Origin: Pseudanabaena sp. lw0831 | GTDB lineage: Bacteria; Cyanobacteriota; Cyanobacteriia; Pseudanabaenales; Pseudanabaenaceae | NCBI RefSeq assembly: GCF_016584665.1 | Contig: NZ_BBJB01000066.1 | Location: forward strand, 1 to 64,000 | Direction: 5' to 3' | DNA: 64,000 bases | Part shown: positions 41,695 to 51,338 of the stretch, one piece after another | Layout of the letters: every line of letters starts with the position of its first letter | Numbering within the stretch: position 1 is the stretch's first letter | Made by a program: the position numbers and the translations under genes | Notes under the pieces: model-generated | Databases searched by the model: none | What the model was told of the DNA's origin: nothing | What the model saw: the letters and a program-made list of their open reading frames with translations, nothing else

Positions 41695-42327
41695 TTACTT
41701 ACCATCAGGAAGAATTTCTTGTGGTTTTGGTTGTAACTTTTCAGGAGGAATGATTGATGTAGGGGGACTAACCTGCTGCTTTTTAAAGGCAGGCTTGATT
41801 TGGGTTACAGGCGTTGCCGAAGTTGCAGGATTACTGACAGCATCGCGATCTGGGACTACATAAATTGTTTCGACCTGTTGGTTATTAGGCGGGGCTGCAA
41901 TAAATTTCCCTTCAGTGACGAGATAGGTGATGGTTTGAGCTTTGATGCTATTGACACCTTCTTGAATGACAACCACATTGCCAGTTAAAACTACACGCTG
42001 CTCCTTAGAAAAATACTGTGCTTGCTCAGCTACCGCATCAATCTGTCGGGCGGGATAACTCATTTTTACGTTGCCAGTTGCCGTAACTACACCTGTGATC
42101 GAATTTGCTTCTTGGACATCGGCACGGATCGTTAGAGCTGTGTTCGATTGAGCTTGGATGGATGGTAGTGAGCTAGAGGCGATCGCCAAAATCGGAATTG
42201 CAATTAAAAACAGTCTGATAATTGGTGATTGGTAATTGGTAATTGTTGAAGGGTGATGATTTTTTCCTTTTTCCTTTTTCCCTTGTCCTTGCAACAGCGA
42301 TCGGTAAATCATGCTTAATGGCTTCAT
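41695..42327 (-). CDS. lptA: LptA/OstA-like periplasmic LPS transport protein
   Basis: The 210 residues include an unusually long N-terminus: MKPLSMIYRSLLQGQGKKEK, then a repeat-derived stretch (GKNHHPSTITNYQSPII), followed by a signal-anchor helix (RLFLIAIPILAIASSSLPSI). The mature part shows the OstA beta-jellyroll pattern (LTIRADVQEANSITGVVTAT, NVKMSYPARQIDAVAEQAQY, RVVLTGNVVVIQEGVNSIKA). It should bridge LPS across the periplasm. The start overlaps the panC/cmk stop by four bases. Confidence 0.85.
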   Translation of the reverse strand: MKPLSMIYRSLLQGQGKKEKGKNHHPSTITNYQSPIIRLFLIAIPILAIASSSLPSIQAQSNTALTIRADVQEANSITGVVTATGNVKMSYPARQIDAVAEQAQYFSKEQRVVLTGNVVVIQEGVNSIKAQTITYLVTEGKFIAAPPNNQQVETIYVVPDRDAVSNPATSATPVTQIKPAFKKQQVSPPTSIIPPEKLQPKPQEILPDGK

Positions 42328-43901
42328 CGGTTTTGTACCTTTTGTTCATACAAATTTACAATGGCTGCGACCACTTCTTCTATAGTTAGACCATCTGTAT
42401 CAACTAAAGTTGCATCTTCAGCCTGAATCAGAGGCGCATGGTCGCGGGTGGAGTCTTTGCGATCGCGTTCTTGGATTTCTTGCTCGAGGGTGGCGAGATC
42501 GGGGGCAACTTGACCTTGGGCGATCAGATCGGCTTGACGGCGTTTGGCCCGCTCTTCCGCCGAGGCAGTCAAAAAGATTTTTACCTCTGCATCAGGAAAG
42601 ACATGGGTTCCAATGTCTCGTCCTTCCATGACGACACCGCCTGTTTGCCCAATCAGTTGTTGTTGCTTGACCAAAATTTCCCGCACAGCAGCTTGAGCAG
42701 CAATCGATGACACATTTGCCGTTACTTCAGGTGTACGAATCTCAGTGGTGATATCTTCGCCATTGAGCAAGACTTGCATCGGCTTACCTGAGATCGGATT
42801 AGCAAACAGTTGGATTTTTGATTCGGCAGCGATCGCTTGCACTTTGTCTTGATCTCTTAAATCAATGCCTTCTCGTAACACCGCAAGCGTAACACTACGA
42901 TACATTGCGCCAGTATCTAAGAACAATAAGCCTAATTTGTTAGCAACCTGTTTGGTAACCGTAGATTTGCCCGCACCTGCGGGACCATCGATCGCAATGA
43001 TCGGATTTCTGGGAGTGATAGTGTGACTTAGCAAAATATTATCGATCAAGCGTATATTTCCAATTCGAGCCGCGATCGCCAGCATCAACTCAGCTTCAGA
43101 CGTAATTTGATTGCATGGTTGCAGGGTCTTGGCATCGACTAACTCAATATACTCTAGATTAATTTCAGGTAGCTTCGCTAAATAATTTCGAGCAGCTTCG
43201 ATAATTTGCGCTGGGTTCCAAAGCTCGTAACAAAGAAAAAATTGCTGTTGGGACTGCAGTAAGCTTTGATAAATATGTTGGGCAAAAATGCGATCTTTGC
43301 TTGACAAGTAGCGATTACGAGAACTGTAGGCTAAGCCACTAGGTTCACGCACCGTCTGACAACCAATAATTTCTACAGGCAAGTTTAAATCAATCACCAA
43401 TTGCCGAATAATCGCTAGTTGTTGACCATCTTTACTGCCGAAGTAGGCACGATTAGGTTGCACAGCATTTAAGAGCTTGGTCACGATTGTGACTACCCCC
43501 TGAAAATGACCAACACGCGATCGCCCACACAAGATATTTGTCATTTCTGGTGGTGGGATCACTTGCGTTAACTTGTCTATATTATTTACGCCCATCTCCA
43601 AAGCATCTGGCGCAAAAACCGCATCAACACCTGCGTTCTCGCAAATATGAAGATCATTCTCGAATGTACGTGGATATTGATCAAAATCTTCACCTGCACC
43701 AAATTGCAAAGGATTGACGAAAATACTTACAACCACACAAGCATTTTCAGTCCTTGCCCGATCAATCAAGCTCAAATGCCCAATGTGCAAAGCCCCCATT
43801 GTTGGCACAAGCCCGACAGACACTTGACCTAAGGGCTGTTTTTCTTTTTGGGTGTTTAAGTAATTACGCAGAGAAGCGATCGTAGTAAATAGCTGTGTCA
43901 A
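42324..43901 (-). CDS. panC/cmk: Bifunctional pantothenate synthetase / cytidylate kinase
   Basis: This 525-residue fusion is typical of cyanobacteria. The N-terminal half (1-285) is PanC: LVPTMGALHIGHLSLIDRAR with the HIGH motif, ATP site KDGQQLAIIRQLVIDLNLPV and SSRNRYL. The C-terminal half (from about 303) is CMP kinase: IAIDGPAGAGKSTVTKQVAN (P-loop), FLDTGAMYRSVTLAVLREGI, EGRDIGTHVFPDAEVKIFLT. It makes pantothenate for CoA and phosphorylates CMP for nucleotide and lipid synthesis. A four-base overlap with lptA places it at the head of the LPS-export operon. Confidence 0.96.
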   Translation of the reverse strand: MTQLFTTIASLRNYLNTQKEKQPLGQVSVGLVPTMGALHIGHLSLIDRARTENACVVVSIFVNPLQFGAGEDFDQYPRTFENDLHICENAGVDAVFAPDALEMGVNNIDKLTQVIPPPEMTNILCGRSRVGHFQGVVTIVTKLLNAVQPNRAYFGSKDGQQLAIIRQLVIDLNLPVEIIGCQTVREPSGLAYSSRNRYLSSKDRIFAQHIYQSLLQSQQQFFLCYELWNPAQIIEAARNYLAKLPEINLEYIELVDAKTLQPCNQITSEAELMLAIAARIGNIRLIDNILLSHTITPRNPIIAIDGPAGAGKSTVTKQVANKLGLLFLDTGAMYRSVTLAVLREGIDLRDQDKVQAIAAESKIQLFANPISGKPMQVLLNGEDITTEIRTPEVTANVSSIAAQAAVREILVKQQQLIGQTGGVVMEGRDIGTHVFPDAEVKIFLTASAEERAKRRQADLIAQGQVAPDLATLEQEIQERDRKDSTRDHAPLIQAEDATLVDTDGLTIEEVVAAIVNLYEQKVQNR

Positions 43902-43990
43902 GCAATCAACCTCAACGAAATCACTATAAAAAGCAGCAATTTTAATTATGAAACCAATTTCGAGTTTTTGAGCGATACATGACGATAAAA

Positions 43991-44044
43991 AAAATTAGTT
44001 TTTAAGAAAGTCAGCCTAGGCTGACTTTCTTAAAAACTAATTTT
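43991..44044. repeat. 54-bp perfect loop-less palindrome
   Basis: AAAATTAGTTTTTAAGAAAG, then TCAGCCTAGGCTGA at the centre and the exact complement outward, with no spacer at all. Perfect palindromes this long are normally unstable in bacteria. It lies between divergent-promoter regions of panC/cmk and behind rlpA. Confidence 0.85.
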
Positions 44045-44050
44045 GAGCAT

Positions 44051-44091
44051 AAAAAAATGTGTAGAGCGCAAGGCACTCTACATATTTTTTT
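44051..44091. terminator. Hairpin at the rlpA stop
   Basis: AAAAAAATgTGTAGAGcGC...CTCTACAtATTTTTTT. The TAA stop of rlpA (44092-44090) overlaps its right end. Confidence 0.8.
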
Positions 44092-45199
44092 ATTTGGAAA
44101 GTACTTCGATTCTAACTGGAGCAACTCCAGAAGAAATTAAACCAATTACATTAGCTGCCGCTGTAGAAATATCGATTACTCGACCATGGGCATAGGGTCC
44201 ACGATCATTGATGCGTACTACCACTGACTGATTGTTATCCATATTTACAACCCGCACTAAAGTACCAAATGGCAAACTTGGATGGGCAGCAGTTAACTCG
44301 CTAGCATTAAAGATTTCACCACTAGCACTGTAATTCCCATCAAAGCCTGGCCCATACCATGAAGCCATCCCAGACATTACGCCCACAATGCGACTATTTA
44401 AAGCTGGACGAGAGGACGAGCTAGCAGTAAATTTGGTCTTTGGTGCATTGACAACTTCCAAGACAGGATCAGCACCACCTAGCAGACGGCGCAGGAGGTT
44501 TGCTGACTCCAAAACGTCTTGGGTTTGATTTTGCAAAGATTCTGGGAAAACTGCTTGCTGATCAAATTTCAACATGGCGCGATCGCCTAATTTGATCACA
44601 TAGTTACCATTTTTCCAAGCAGGAATAATTTTGTTTGCATCGATGCCATCACGATTAAGTTGATTAATCAAGGCAGCAGCGGCGGTGGCACGTTCGATGG
44701 GATTTGATGACGTTAGCAGGTTCTCTGAGCTATCATCTGCTGATTTTGCTGGGTTATCTGCTGCTGAGTTGCTAGGCTCTAAGTTAGTAGTGTTTGATGG
44801 TAACTTTACTGATTCGGAGTTCTTTTTAGTTTCGCCTTTAGGTTCACTTTTAGTTTTCGATGAGTCGGAGGCAGTATTTTCTGAGACTGGTTTTGCAGAT
44901 TCTTCGGACTCAATATAAGTAACTACGGGAATGCCACGGACATAGACTGTAGCGGCATTTTTGCCATTTAGTTTGTGTGTGTAAATACGAGCGATTGCAT
45001 CGTCTTTAGTTCTAGTCAGGGACTGCGATCTTGTTTCACCAACTTTTAAAGAATTAGATAGAGAAGTAGATGCATTAGCAGCTTTAACTTCTAGTTGAGA
45101 TCCTGATTGAGCCTGTGCGCTATGGCTAGCAAGACTTGAGACGATAGCAAGAGCTACCACTGAGGTAGAGAGAGTGTAGCTCCAGTTCCAATTAAGCAT
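44090..45199 (-). CDS. rlpA: RlpA-family septal ring lytic transglycosylase
   Basis: 369 residues. A signal peptide (VVALAIVSSLASHSAQA-QSG) is followed by a low-complexity Ser/Lys/Glu/Asn-rich linker (about residues 95-165). The C-terminal 90 residues form a double-psi beta-barrel: MASWYGPGFDGNYSASGEIF, LTAAHPSLPFGTLVRVVNMD and VVVRINDRGPYAHGRVIDIS. The catalytic Asp is the one in NDRGP. It should cleave peptidoglycan in the periplasm. The SPOR domain found in other RlpA proteins is missing. Upstream lies an unusually long gene-free region. Confidence 0.9.
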   Translation of the reverse strand: MLNWNWSYTLSTSVVALAIVSSLASHSAQAQSGSQLEVKAANASTSLSNSLKVGETRSQSLTRTKDDAIARIYTHKLNGKNAATVYVRGIPVVTYIESEESAKPVSENTASDSSKTKSEPKGETKKNSESVKLPSNTTNLEPSNSAADNPAKSADDSSENLLTSSNPIERATAAAALINQLNRDGIDANKIIPAWKNGNYVIKLGDRAMLKFDQQAVFPESLQNQTQDVLESANLLRRLLGGADPVLEVVNAPKTKFTASSSSRPALNSRIVGVMSGMASWYGPGFDGNYSASGEIFNASELTAAHPSLPFGTLVRVVNMDNNQSVVVRINDRGPYAHGRVIDISTAAANVIGLISSGVAPVRIEVLSK

Positions 45200-45890
45200 A
45201 GGTAAAACAGAAAATGAAGATAAACGACTGAATATATCGATAGAAGCTTTACGCAGAGGGACTTAAATACACAAAATCACTAACAAGCGATCTTGATAAC
45301 TAGGAACAAAAAATTAATAATTTCGTTCATGTTGTTCAGATTAACATGGTTATTCAAAATGACGATAACTTAGCCGTCAAATCCTTATTGAGAAAGGATT
45401 TGAACTCTTCATTTTTGCTAAAAATCAAAATTTTGCTTCTTTCTCATTAGCATTCTTTATAAAAATGGAACTTTGTGCTAATAATCACAAAAAGAACTCC
45501 ATAAAAGTATGTCTAAAGACATAGGTATTTTTGCCATCAAACAAGATTTGTATGCATAAGGCTTCAATATACAAGAAAATTTCAGTTTCGATCGCAATCC
45601 AACTTGAGTTTTGTTCGTGCGTAAACCTTATGAAGACATGATCTCAGAAACAAAGCGCCAAAAACAGTAATAGATCAATCTTAGGATAGATACAAAAACT
45701 AAATCTATAAAAACTATTTGGAAGCATTTTGAGAAATATGTTCGATTTGAATTGATTTTAGACTTTTGTGTTTAAAAATGTCGTAACTGCCTCAGGATCA
45801 CTAAGAAGTTAAGCAAAACTTTTGAAGGTAAAGCATAAGAATTTCTAATCAATCAACAGAAACTTTTTCAAAAATCTTGAAAAATTTAGG
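45200..45890. other. 690-bp gene-free region upstream of rlpA
   Basis: AT-rich; no reading frame with a plausible start and length exceeds about 16 codons on either strand, and no hairpin, tRNA or MITE was seen. It may hold the rlpA promoter and long 5' leader. Short oligo-A and oligo-T tracts are common. I see nothing else. Confidence 0.4.
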
Positions 45891-45945
45891 CAATAAATCA
45901 AAAAGAGAGTCGAAACTTAGTTTCGACTCTCTTTTTGATTTATTG
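45891..45945. terminator. Hairpin at the larE stop
   Basis: CAATAAATCAAAAAGAGAGT, then CGAAAC-tta-GTTTCG and the exact complement: 55 bp with a 3-base loop. The larE stop codon TAA (45942-45940) is embedded in the right arm. The arm shares CAAAAAGAGAGT with the hairpins at 6663 and 23441. Confidence 0.85.
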
Positions 45946-46761
45946 CACGATCGCATCATTTAGCTTTCCGCTCCGAAATCCTTCTAAATCCAAGGTGATT
46001 AGACTAAATCCATATCCCCGAAAGGATTTAGTCAGATCGGAGATCGCCATAAAGTGCATAAATTCGAGCAGGCGATCGCTAGGCACTTCGATTTTGGCAG
46101 TATCACCCATCGATCGCACACGGATATCTCCTTTCCATCCGCGATCACGCAAATATTGTTCTGCATTACCAACACGACGTAATTTCTCAATGGTTATTTC
46201 CTCACCATAGGGAAACCGTGAGCTTAAACATGGCTGTGAAGGCTTGTCCCACCAAGGCATTTCTAGATATTGCGATAACATGCGTACTTCGATTTTGCTT
46301 ATACCCACTTCGGCTAGAGGCGATCGCACGCCGCGTTCCTTAGCCGCCTGTATCCCCGGACGATAATCTTGCAAATCATCAGCATTTAAGCCATCCACGA
46401 CATAGCCATAGCCCATCGTTTTCGCAAGTGGTTTAAGAGTGTCATGCAGTTCGCTTTTGCAGAAATAGCAACGATTAATCGGATTGGATGTGTAGTTGGG
46501 GTTATTCATCTCCTCGGTTTGGACGATTTGATGCTTAATACCCATAAATTCGGCTTGAACTTGAGCGGCCGCAAGATCGGCGGGTAATAATGACGGTGAT
46601 TTAGCAGTAATCGCTAAAGCGCGATCGCCTAAAACATCAAAGGCAACTTTGGCAACAAGGGTGCTATCAATGCCACCAGAATAGGCAACAATTACTTGCG
46701 ATGATTCGTTAAAAATTTGACGTAAGCGATCGAGCTTGTCGGACAAAGTAGCATTTAACAT
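45940..46761 (-). CDS. larE: LarE-type ATP-dependent sulfur transferase
   Basis: 273 residues of the PP-loop ATPase superfamily: VIVAYSGGIDSTLVAKVAFD holds the SGGxDS pyrophosphate motif. Three cysteines stand out, NRCYFCKSEL (CxxC near residue 87) and SQPCLSSRFPYG (near residue 177). In Lactobacillus LarE only the last-type Cys donates its sulfur; homologs with three Cys bind a [4Fe-4S] cluster. This protein therefore probably works with a cluster. It makes the nickel-pincer cofactor of lactate racemase; larB/larC were not seen in the window. Confidence 0.88.
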   Translation of the reverse strand: MLNATLSDKLDRLRQIFNESSQVIVAYSGGIDSTLVAKVAFDVLGDRALAITAKSPSLLPADLAAAQVQAEFMGIKHQIVQTEEMNNPNYTSNPINRCYFCKSELHDTLKPLAKTMGYGYVVDGLNADDLQDYRPGIQAAKERGVRSPLAEVGISKIEVRMLSQYLEMPWWDKPSQPCLSSRFPYGEEITIEKLRRVGNAEQYLRDRGWKGDIRVRSMGDTAKIEVPSDRLLEFMHFMAISDLTKSFRGYGFSLITLDLEGFRSGKLNDAIVQ

Positions 46762-46775
46762 AAATATGTATTGTT

Positions 46776-46798
46776 CCCCTCTCCCATTGGGAGAGGGG
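46776..46798. repeat. CCCCTCTCCC palindrome
   Basis: CCCCTCTCCC-att-GGGAGAGGGG, followed by CTAGGGGTGAGGG, lies between the valS stop and the larE start. The same motif with its CTAGGGGTGA tail forms part of the MITE at 11462-11623. Confidence 0.65.
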
Positions 46799-46818
46799 CT
46801 AGGGGTGAGGGCTTGACT

Positions 46819-49533
46819 TTATTTTTGCAACTGAGCTAGACGCGCTTGAAGAATCTCTTGTTGTTTCAAGGATTCTTCAAGTTCTGTACGGGCGGTTGCC
46901 ACCACTTCAGGCGGGGCTTTTTTGACATAGCCTTCATTGTTTAGACGACCTTGACTAGACGCGATCGCCCCTTCCAATTTCTTGAGACTGCGCTCTAGCT
47001 TGGCAACCAATTGAGCAATATCGACAACCCCGACTAACGATACGATCGCTTGTACTGTCCCAACGACACCCGCGATCGCCTCTTCAGTGACTGATTCATC
47101 GACTGAAGCCAAAATTGCCAAGTCTTCCACCCTTGCCAAATCGAGAATATAGCTTTGTCCAGCTTCGAGTAAAGTGCGTTCGCGATCGCTGTCGGATTGC
47201 AAAATCACTTTGACTTTCAGACTGGGCTTAATCTCAGCTTCAGCGCGAAGATTGCGAATCGTGCGGATTGTGCCAATGATTAATTTGAACTGTTCTTCTA
47301 GCTCCTCATTAATATGAGTTGTGTCAATTTCGGGATAGGGTTGAATAGCGAGAACTGGGCGATCGCTAGATGGTTCGCTTGTGCCATAGGTGATCAATTG
47401 CCAGATCTCCTCAGTAACATGGGGCATAAATGGATGCAATAAACGCAAAATCCCATCAAGGACAAAGGCAAGGGTTTGCTGCACAGTGGCGCGAGAAATT
47501 GGGTTAGCATCTTCTTGCAAACGAGACTTGACTAGCTCTATATACCAATCACAGAAATCACCCCAGAAGAACTCGTACAGGCTCTTGGTTGCTTCGCCCA
47601 TGCTATAGGCATCAAGTTGTTCCCGCACTTGTAAAACTGTTTGATAGTAACGCGACAAAATCCAGCGATCGGCAAGTTCCAGATTTTCGATTTGAATCGT
47701 GGCGGAGCCACGATTCAAATCGAGATTCATCATCACAAATCGCGAAGCATTCCAAAGCTTATTAGCAAAGTTTCTTGCTGTCTCTACGGTTGTTGATTCA
47801 TCAGTTTTGCGATTGTAATCAAGGCGAATGTCTTGCCCTGCGCCAGTTACTTCTTTAACTAGGGAATAACGCAAAGCATCAGTTCCATATTTATTAATTA
47901 GAACTAACGGATCGATGCCATTATTTTTGGATTTGGACATCTTCTGGTTATTTTCATCGCGCACCAGTCCATGAATATAGACCGTATGAAAAGGCATCTT
48001 GCCCGTGAAATAACCCGCCATCATCGTCATCCGTGCGACCCAGAAGAAGATAATGTCAAAGCCAGTAACTAGCACACTAGTTGGATAGAAAGTCTCAAAG
48101 TCTTGTGTTTGCTCAGGCCAGCCCAAAGTCGAGAATGGCCATAAACCTGCCGAGAACCATGTATCTAGTACATCTGGATCGCGCTCTAAAATTACATCTT
48201 CACCAAACTTTGCTTTAGCTTGCTCGTACGCCTTCGCTTCGGTATGGGCGACAAAAATTGTGCCGTCGGGGGCATACCATGCAGGAATCTGATGTCCCCA
48301 CCATAGTTGGCGAGAAATACACCAATCCTTAAGACGGATCAGCCAATCGCGGTAAACTTTACCCCAGCGATCGGGTACGAAGGTGGGCGAATTTTGTTTG
48401 TCAAATTGTTCCAATGCAAAATCTGATAGTGGCTTGATGTTCACAAACCACTGAATTGAAAGCAATGGCTCGACGGGGACTTTGCCGCGTTCTGAATAGG
48501 GAACAGTGTGGGCATAGTCTTCAATTTTTTCTAATAAGCTCAGTTCATCGAGCTTAGCCACTACATTTTTTCGCGCCACAAAGCGGTCTTGTCCTTGGAA
48601 TTCACCACCATTCTCATTGATCGAGCCATTTTTATTGAGAATATTGATTAGTGGAAGCTGATGACGCTTGCCCATCTCAAAGTCATTCGGGTCATGAGCA
48701 GGCGTAATTTTGACGCAACCACTGCCAAATTTTGGGTCAACATATTGATCGGCAATAATCGGAATTTCACGATTCATAATTGGCAACATAATTGTCTTGC
48801 CAATTAGATGCTTGTAGCGATCGTCGTCAGGATTGACAGCAACGGCAGTATCCCCCAACATTGTTTCGGGACGGGTGGTAGCAACTACTAGATGACCAGA
48901 GCCATCAGCTAAAGGATATCGAAAATGCCAGAGATGACCATTTACTTCTTTGCTATCAACTTCAAGATCGGATACGGCTGATTGGGATTCTGGACACCAG
49001 TTGACTAAATATTCTCCACGATAAATTAAGCCTGCTTCGTAGAGTTTGACAAAGGCTTCAGTTACCGAGTTAGACAACCCTTGATCCATTGTGAAACGTT
49101 CGCGTGTCCAGTCGGCGGACACGCCTAAGCGCCGCAATTGCGAAACAATCGTCCCACCCGATTCGGCTTTCCATTTCCATGCGCGATCGAGAAATTTTTC
49201 ACGCCCGACTTCTTGATTGGTTTTGCCTTCGGCTTTAATTTGTTTATCGAGAATAGCCTGTACGGCGATGCTGGCGTGATCTGTACCTGGCAGCCAGAGG
49301 GTATTAAAGCCACGCATACGGTGATAGCGGATCAAGATATCGATTAATACTTCTTGAAAGGCATGACCCATATGCAAGCTGCCCGTGACATTAGGCGGCG
49401 GAATCATGATGCAGTAGGGTTCTTTATCACTTTCGCTGGCTGCTACAAATACGCCACTTTCCTCCCAATATTTTTGCCACTTGGCTTCAGATTCGAGAGG
49501 ATTATATTGTTTGGGAAGTTCGGTCGTACTCAT
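46819..49533 (-). CDS. valS: Valyl-tRNA synthetase
   Basis: 904 residues, normal length. Class I motifs: [20 protein letters not shown] (HIGH variant HMGH, residue about 48) and [11 protein letters not shown] (KMSKS). The editing domain lies between (about 190-340, [17 protein letters not shown]), and the C-terminus is the ValRS coiled coil ([20 protein letters not shown]). It charges tRNA-Val. It precedes larE in the same direction after a short palindrome. Confidence 0.97.
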   Translation of the reverse strand: MSTTELPKQYNPLESEAKWQKYWEESGVFVAASESDKEPYCIMIPPPNVTGSLHMGHAFQEVLIDILIRYHRMRGFNTLWLPGTDHASIAVQAILDKQIKAEGKTNQEVGREKFLDRAWKWKAESGGTIVSQLRRLGVSADWTRERFTMDQGLSNSVTEAFVKLYEAGLIYRGEYLVNWCPESQSAVSDLEVDSKEVNGHLWHFRYPLADGSGHLVVATTRPETMLGDTAVAVNPDDDRYKHLIGKTIMLPIMNREIPIIADQYVDPKFGSGCVKITPAHDPNDFEMGKRHQLPLINILNKNGSINENGGEFQGQDRFVARKNVVAKLDELSLLEKIEDYAHTVPYSERGKVPVEPLLSIQWFVNIKPLSDFALEQFDKQNSPTFVPDRWGKVYRDWLIRLKDWCISRQLWWGHQIPAWYAPDGTIFVAHTEAKAYEQAKAKFGEDVILERDPDVLDTWFSAGLWPFSTLGWPEQTQDFETFYPTSVLVTGFDIIFFWVARMTMMAGYFTGKMPFHTVYIHGLVRDENNQKMSKSKNNGIDPLVLINKYGTDALRYSLVKEVTGAGQDIRLDYNRKTDESTTVETARNFANKLWNASRFVMMNLDLNRGSATIQIENLELADRWILSRYYQTVLQVREQLDAYSMGEATKSLYEFFWGDFCDWYIELVKSRLQEDANPISRATVQQTLAFVLDGILRLLHPFMPHVTEEIWQLITYGTSEPSSDRPVLAIQPYPEIDTTHINEELEEQFKLIIGTIRTIRNLRAEAEIKPSLKVKVILQSDSDRERTLLEAGQSYILDLARVEDLAILASVDESVTEEAIAGVVGTVQAIVSLVGVVDIAQLVAKLERSLKKLEGAIASSQGRLNNEGYVKKAPPEVVATARTELEESLKQQEILQARLAQLQK

Positions 49534-49999
49534 AGCGGGTTACTGAAAATTTAGACAAAAATCAATGGACAACTTAAATTAAAGCAACTTAATTAAAGTT
49601 TATATACAGCTTATATCTTATAGTGTTTCCCAGACTAGAATTCTCCAAATCTTGTCGTAATCCACCATCAGTTCTCATTTGTGAGATTAAATGGTTTGAG
49701 ATATGTCACAGGCTACTTTCAATAAAATTGCTTTCAAGGCTTTCAATGACTACAGCTCTGAAAATCCAAAAGTCGATTTTGAGGCAAGTCCGCCGACAGC
49801 GAACTTGCCTCAAAATCGACTTTTATAATGAGAATTGCAATAATTAACATTTTGGCTTGAGGTGAAAGCTTAAAGTAGGCTAAGATTTTGCCCAGACCTT
49901 AAATATCAAAAAAATTTGCTAGTAGCTTAACAATTGCGATATTTTTATTGCCCGCAACAGAAGCTAACTAAGTCATATCATTTGCTAGGAGTAACCGCC
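49534..49999. other. Gene-free region between valS and the pentapeptide gene
   Basis: Divergent promoter region of valS and the pentapeptide gene. Besides the hairpin at 49768-49824 nothing was recognised. The frame starting at TTG 49934 is read as upstream sequence, because a ribosome site lies before TTG 50000. Confidence 0.4.
49768..49824. repeat. AAAAGTCGATTTTGAGG hairpin
   Basis: AAAAGTCGATTTTGAGGCAA arm with tip GTcCGCcgacaGCGaAC and the full complement. It lies in a divergent intergenic region, so it is not a simple terminator. Confidence 0.8.
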
Positions 50000-50557
50000 T
50001 TGGAAGTCGCGCAACTGTTGGAACTATACAGACAGGGACAACGGAACTTTTCCAATATAGATCTTAGTAACGCTCAATTACGCAGTGTTGTCTTGATTGG
50101 TATTGATTTGCGCGGATCTACTTTGAACAAAGCCGATTTGAGTAGCGCTAATTTAATTGAGGCAAACTTGACAGGGGCTAACTTGATTGAAACAAATCTT
50201 AGAGGGGCTTTGTTAAGGGGCGCAAACTTTTCTGATGCAGACCTAAGTTGGGCAAATTTAACTTGGTCAAATTCCTCTAATAGTAAATTTATTAGAGCAA
50301 ATCTTAGTGTCACTAATTTCAGTGGCGGCAATTTAATTGAAGCCGACTTTACAGGCGCAATTATGAAGGGTTCTAATATGCGTGGCACAAATTTGCGGGG
50401 CGCAATCTTCAAAAATTTACGAACCTGTGCTGATACAGAGTTCACAGGCGTTCGGAACTTGGACGATCGCACTCGGCTATACCTTTGCACGATCGCCAGT
50501 GGCACGCATCCGTTTACCAAAAATGACAGTCGCCAAACTTTAGGCTGTCCAATCTAA
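50000..50557 (+). CDS. Pentapeptide-repeat protein
   Basis: TTG at 50000 with AGGAG eight bases upstream starts LEVAQLLELYRQGQRNFSNI, the usual helix before the repeats. About 20 pentapeptides A(D/N)LxX follow from residue 20 to 130 (DLRGSTLNKADLSSANLIEA, NLTGANLIETNLRGALLRGA), forming a right-handed beta-helix. The C-terminus (CADTEFTGVRNLDDRTRLYL) resembles other cyanobacterial members. An earlier TTG at 49934 gives a longer product without supporting signal. No target is known; some relatives bind topoisomerase. Confidence 0.82.
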   Translation: MEVAQLLELYRQGQRNFSNIDLSNAQLRSVVLIGIDLRGSTLNKADLSSANLIEANLTGANLIETNLRGALLRGANFSDADLSWANLTWSNSSNSKFIRANLSVTNFSGGNLIEADFTGAIMKGSNMRGTNLRGAIFKNLRTCADTEFTGVRNLDDRTRLYLCTIASGTHPFTKNDSRQTLGCPI

Positions 50558-50617
50558 TTGCATAAGGATCGGCGGCGCTTCGCGCCGACTGTTCCTACCT
50601 TTTTTTTGATGTGGTGG

Positions 50618-51190
50618 TTAGGGTTCCTCGGTAAGTTGGAGTAAATAAGGAAAAGAAGTATTTTCTTCATAGGAGCCAACCCATACTTCGTAGGTTCCTT
50701 CTAGCCAGTCGCCACCAATCTCTGGGTTACGATCGCTAACATCGTCACTACACCAACTGCCACCCGGTCCGCGCACGAGCAAAATAGTATCGCCAGAACT
50801 CTTGACTTGCATTTGCAGAAATCGAAATGGTTTTGTGAGAGTAATTTTGTGATCGGGTTCTGCATCAACAAACCCAATACAGTCGCCTGTTTCCGTAACT
50901 TTGCGTCCTGACTTTTTTTGGGTTTCGACTCCGCCACCACTAATGCCCCGCAGTTGAATCGCTTTCGGTGTAAATCTTGGCGCGATCGCAATGTCTTCAA
51001 ACATTTTCACGAAACTAGCTTTTTTACCTGAATTAATTTCTGGTTTCTCTGGTCGCGAAATCTCGACTGAGGTTGGTGTGCTTGGCGTTGTGCTTGGCTT
51101 GGTCTGCGATCTCACGGGTGTAGCCACAGCTAATATTGCGGTGGTCATAGCTGTAAAGGTAATTAGCGATCGCGCTGCAAATTTTCTCAT
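50618..51190 (-). CDS. Hypothetical secreted protein
   Basis: 190 residues with a signal peptide (LITFTAMTTAILAVATPVRS-QTK). A Pro/Thr-rich spacer precedes a beta-rich domain with a conserved Cys pair (TGDCIGFVDAEPDHKITLTK and GGSWCSDDVSDRNPEIGGDW). The ending EVWVGSYEENTSFPYLLQLT resembles extracellular beta-sandwich domains that form disulfides. No enzyme family recognised. It is transcribed toward the pentapeptide gene, and the convergent gap contains a GGCGGCGCttcGCGCCG hairpin tip near 50571-50587. Confidence 0.6.
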   Translation of the reverse strand: MRKFAARSLITFTAMTTAILAVATPVRSQTKPSTTPSTPTSVEISRPEKPEINSGKKASFVKMFEDIAIAPRFTPKAIQLRGISGGGVETQKKSGRKVTETGDCIGFVDAEPDHKITLTKPFRFLQMQVKSSGDTILLVRGPGGSWCSDDVSDRNPEIGGDWLEGTYEVWVGSYEENTSFPYLLQLTEEP

Positions 51191-51234
51191 GACACAAATG
51201 TATTGGTTCTAAGACGTAGATTTTAGCATTCTGT

Positions 51235-51289
51235 ACCAAAGGATCAAAGGATCAAGGGCGGAGCTTTGTGCCACATTTGATCCTTTGGT
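51235..51289. repeat. ACCAAAGGATCAAA inverted repeat
   Basis: 14-bp arms ACCAAAGGATCAAA / TTTGATCCTTTGGT around a 27-bp irregular centre. AAAGGATCA is also repeated directly in the left arm. It lies between the divergent secreted-protein and BtuR-type genes. Confidence 0.6.
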
Positions 51290-51338
51290 TTTCGATATAA
51301 TCACAATGAATGAGAAATGAACGAGCTTAGATAAAAAC

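Noticed and set aside
46776-46798. The CCCCTCTCCC palindrome as a complete MITE
   Set aside because: Only the inner motif of the 11462-11623 element is present; the ACTTACGCA termini are missing here.
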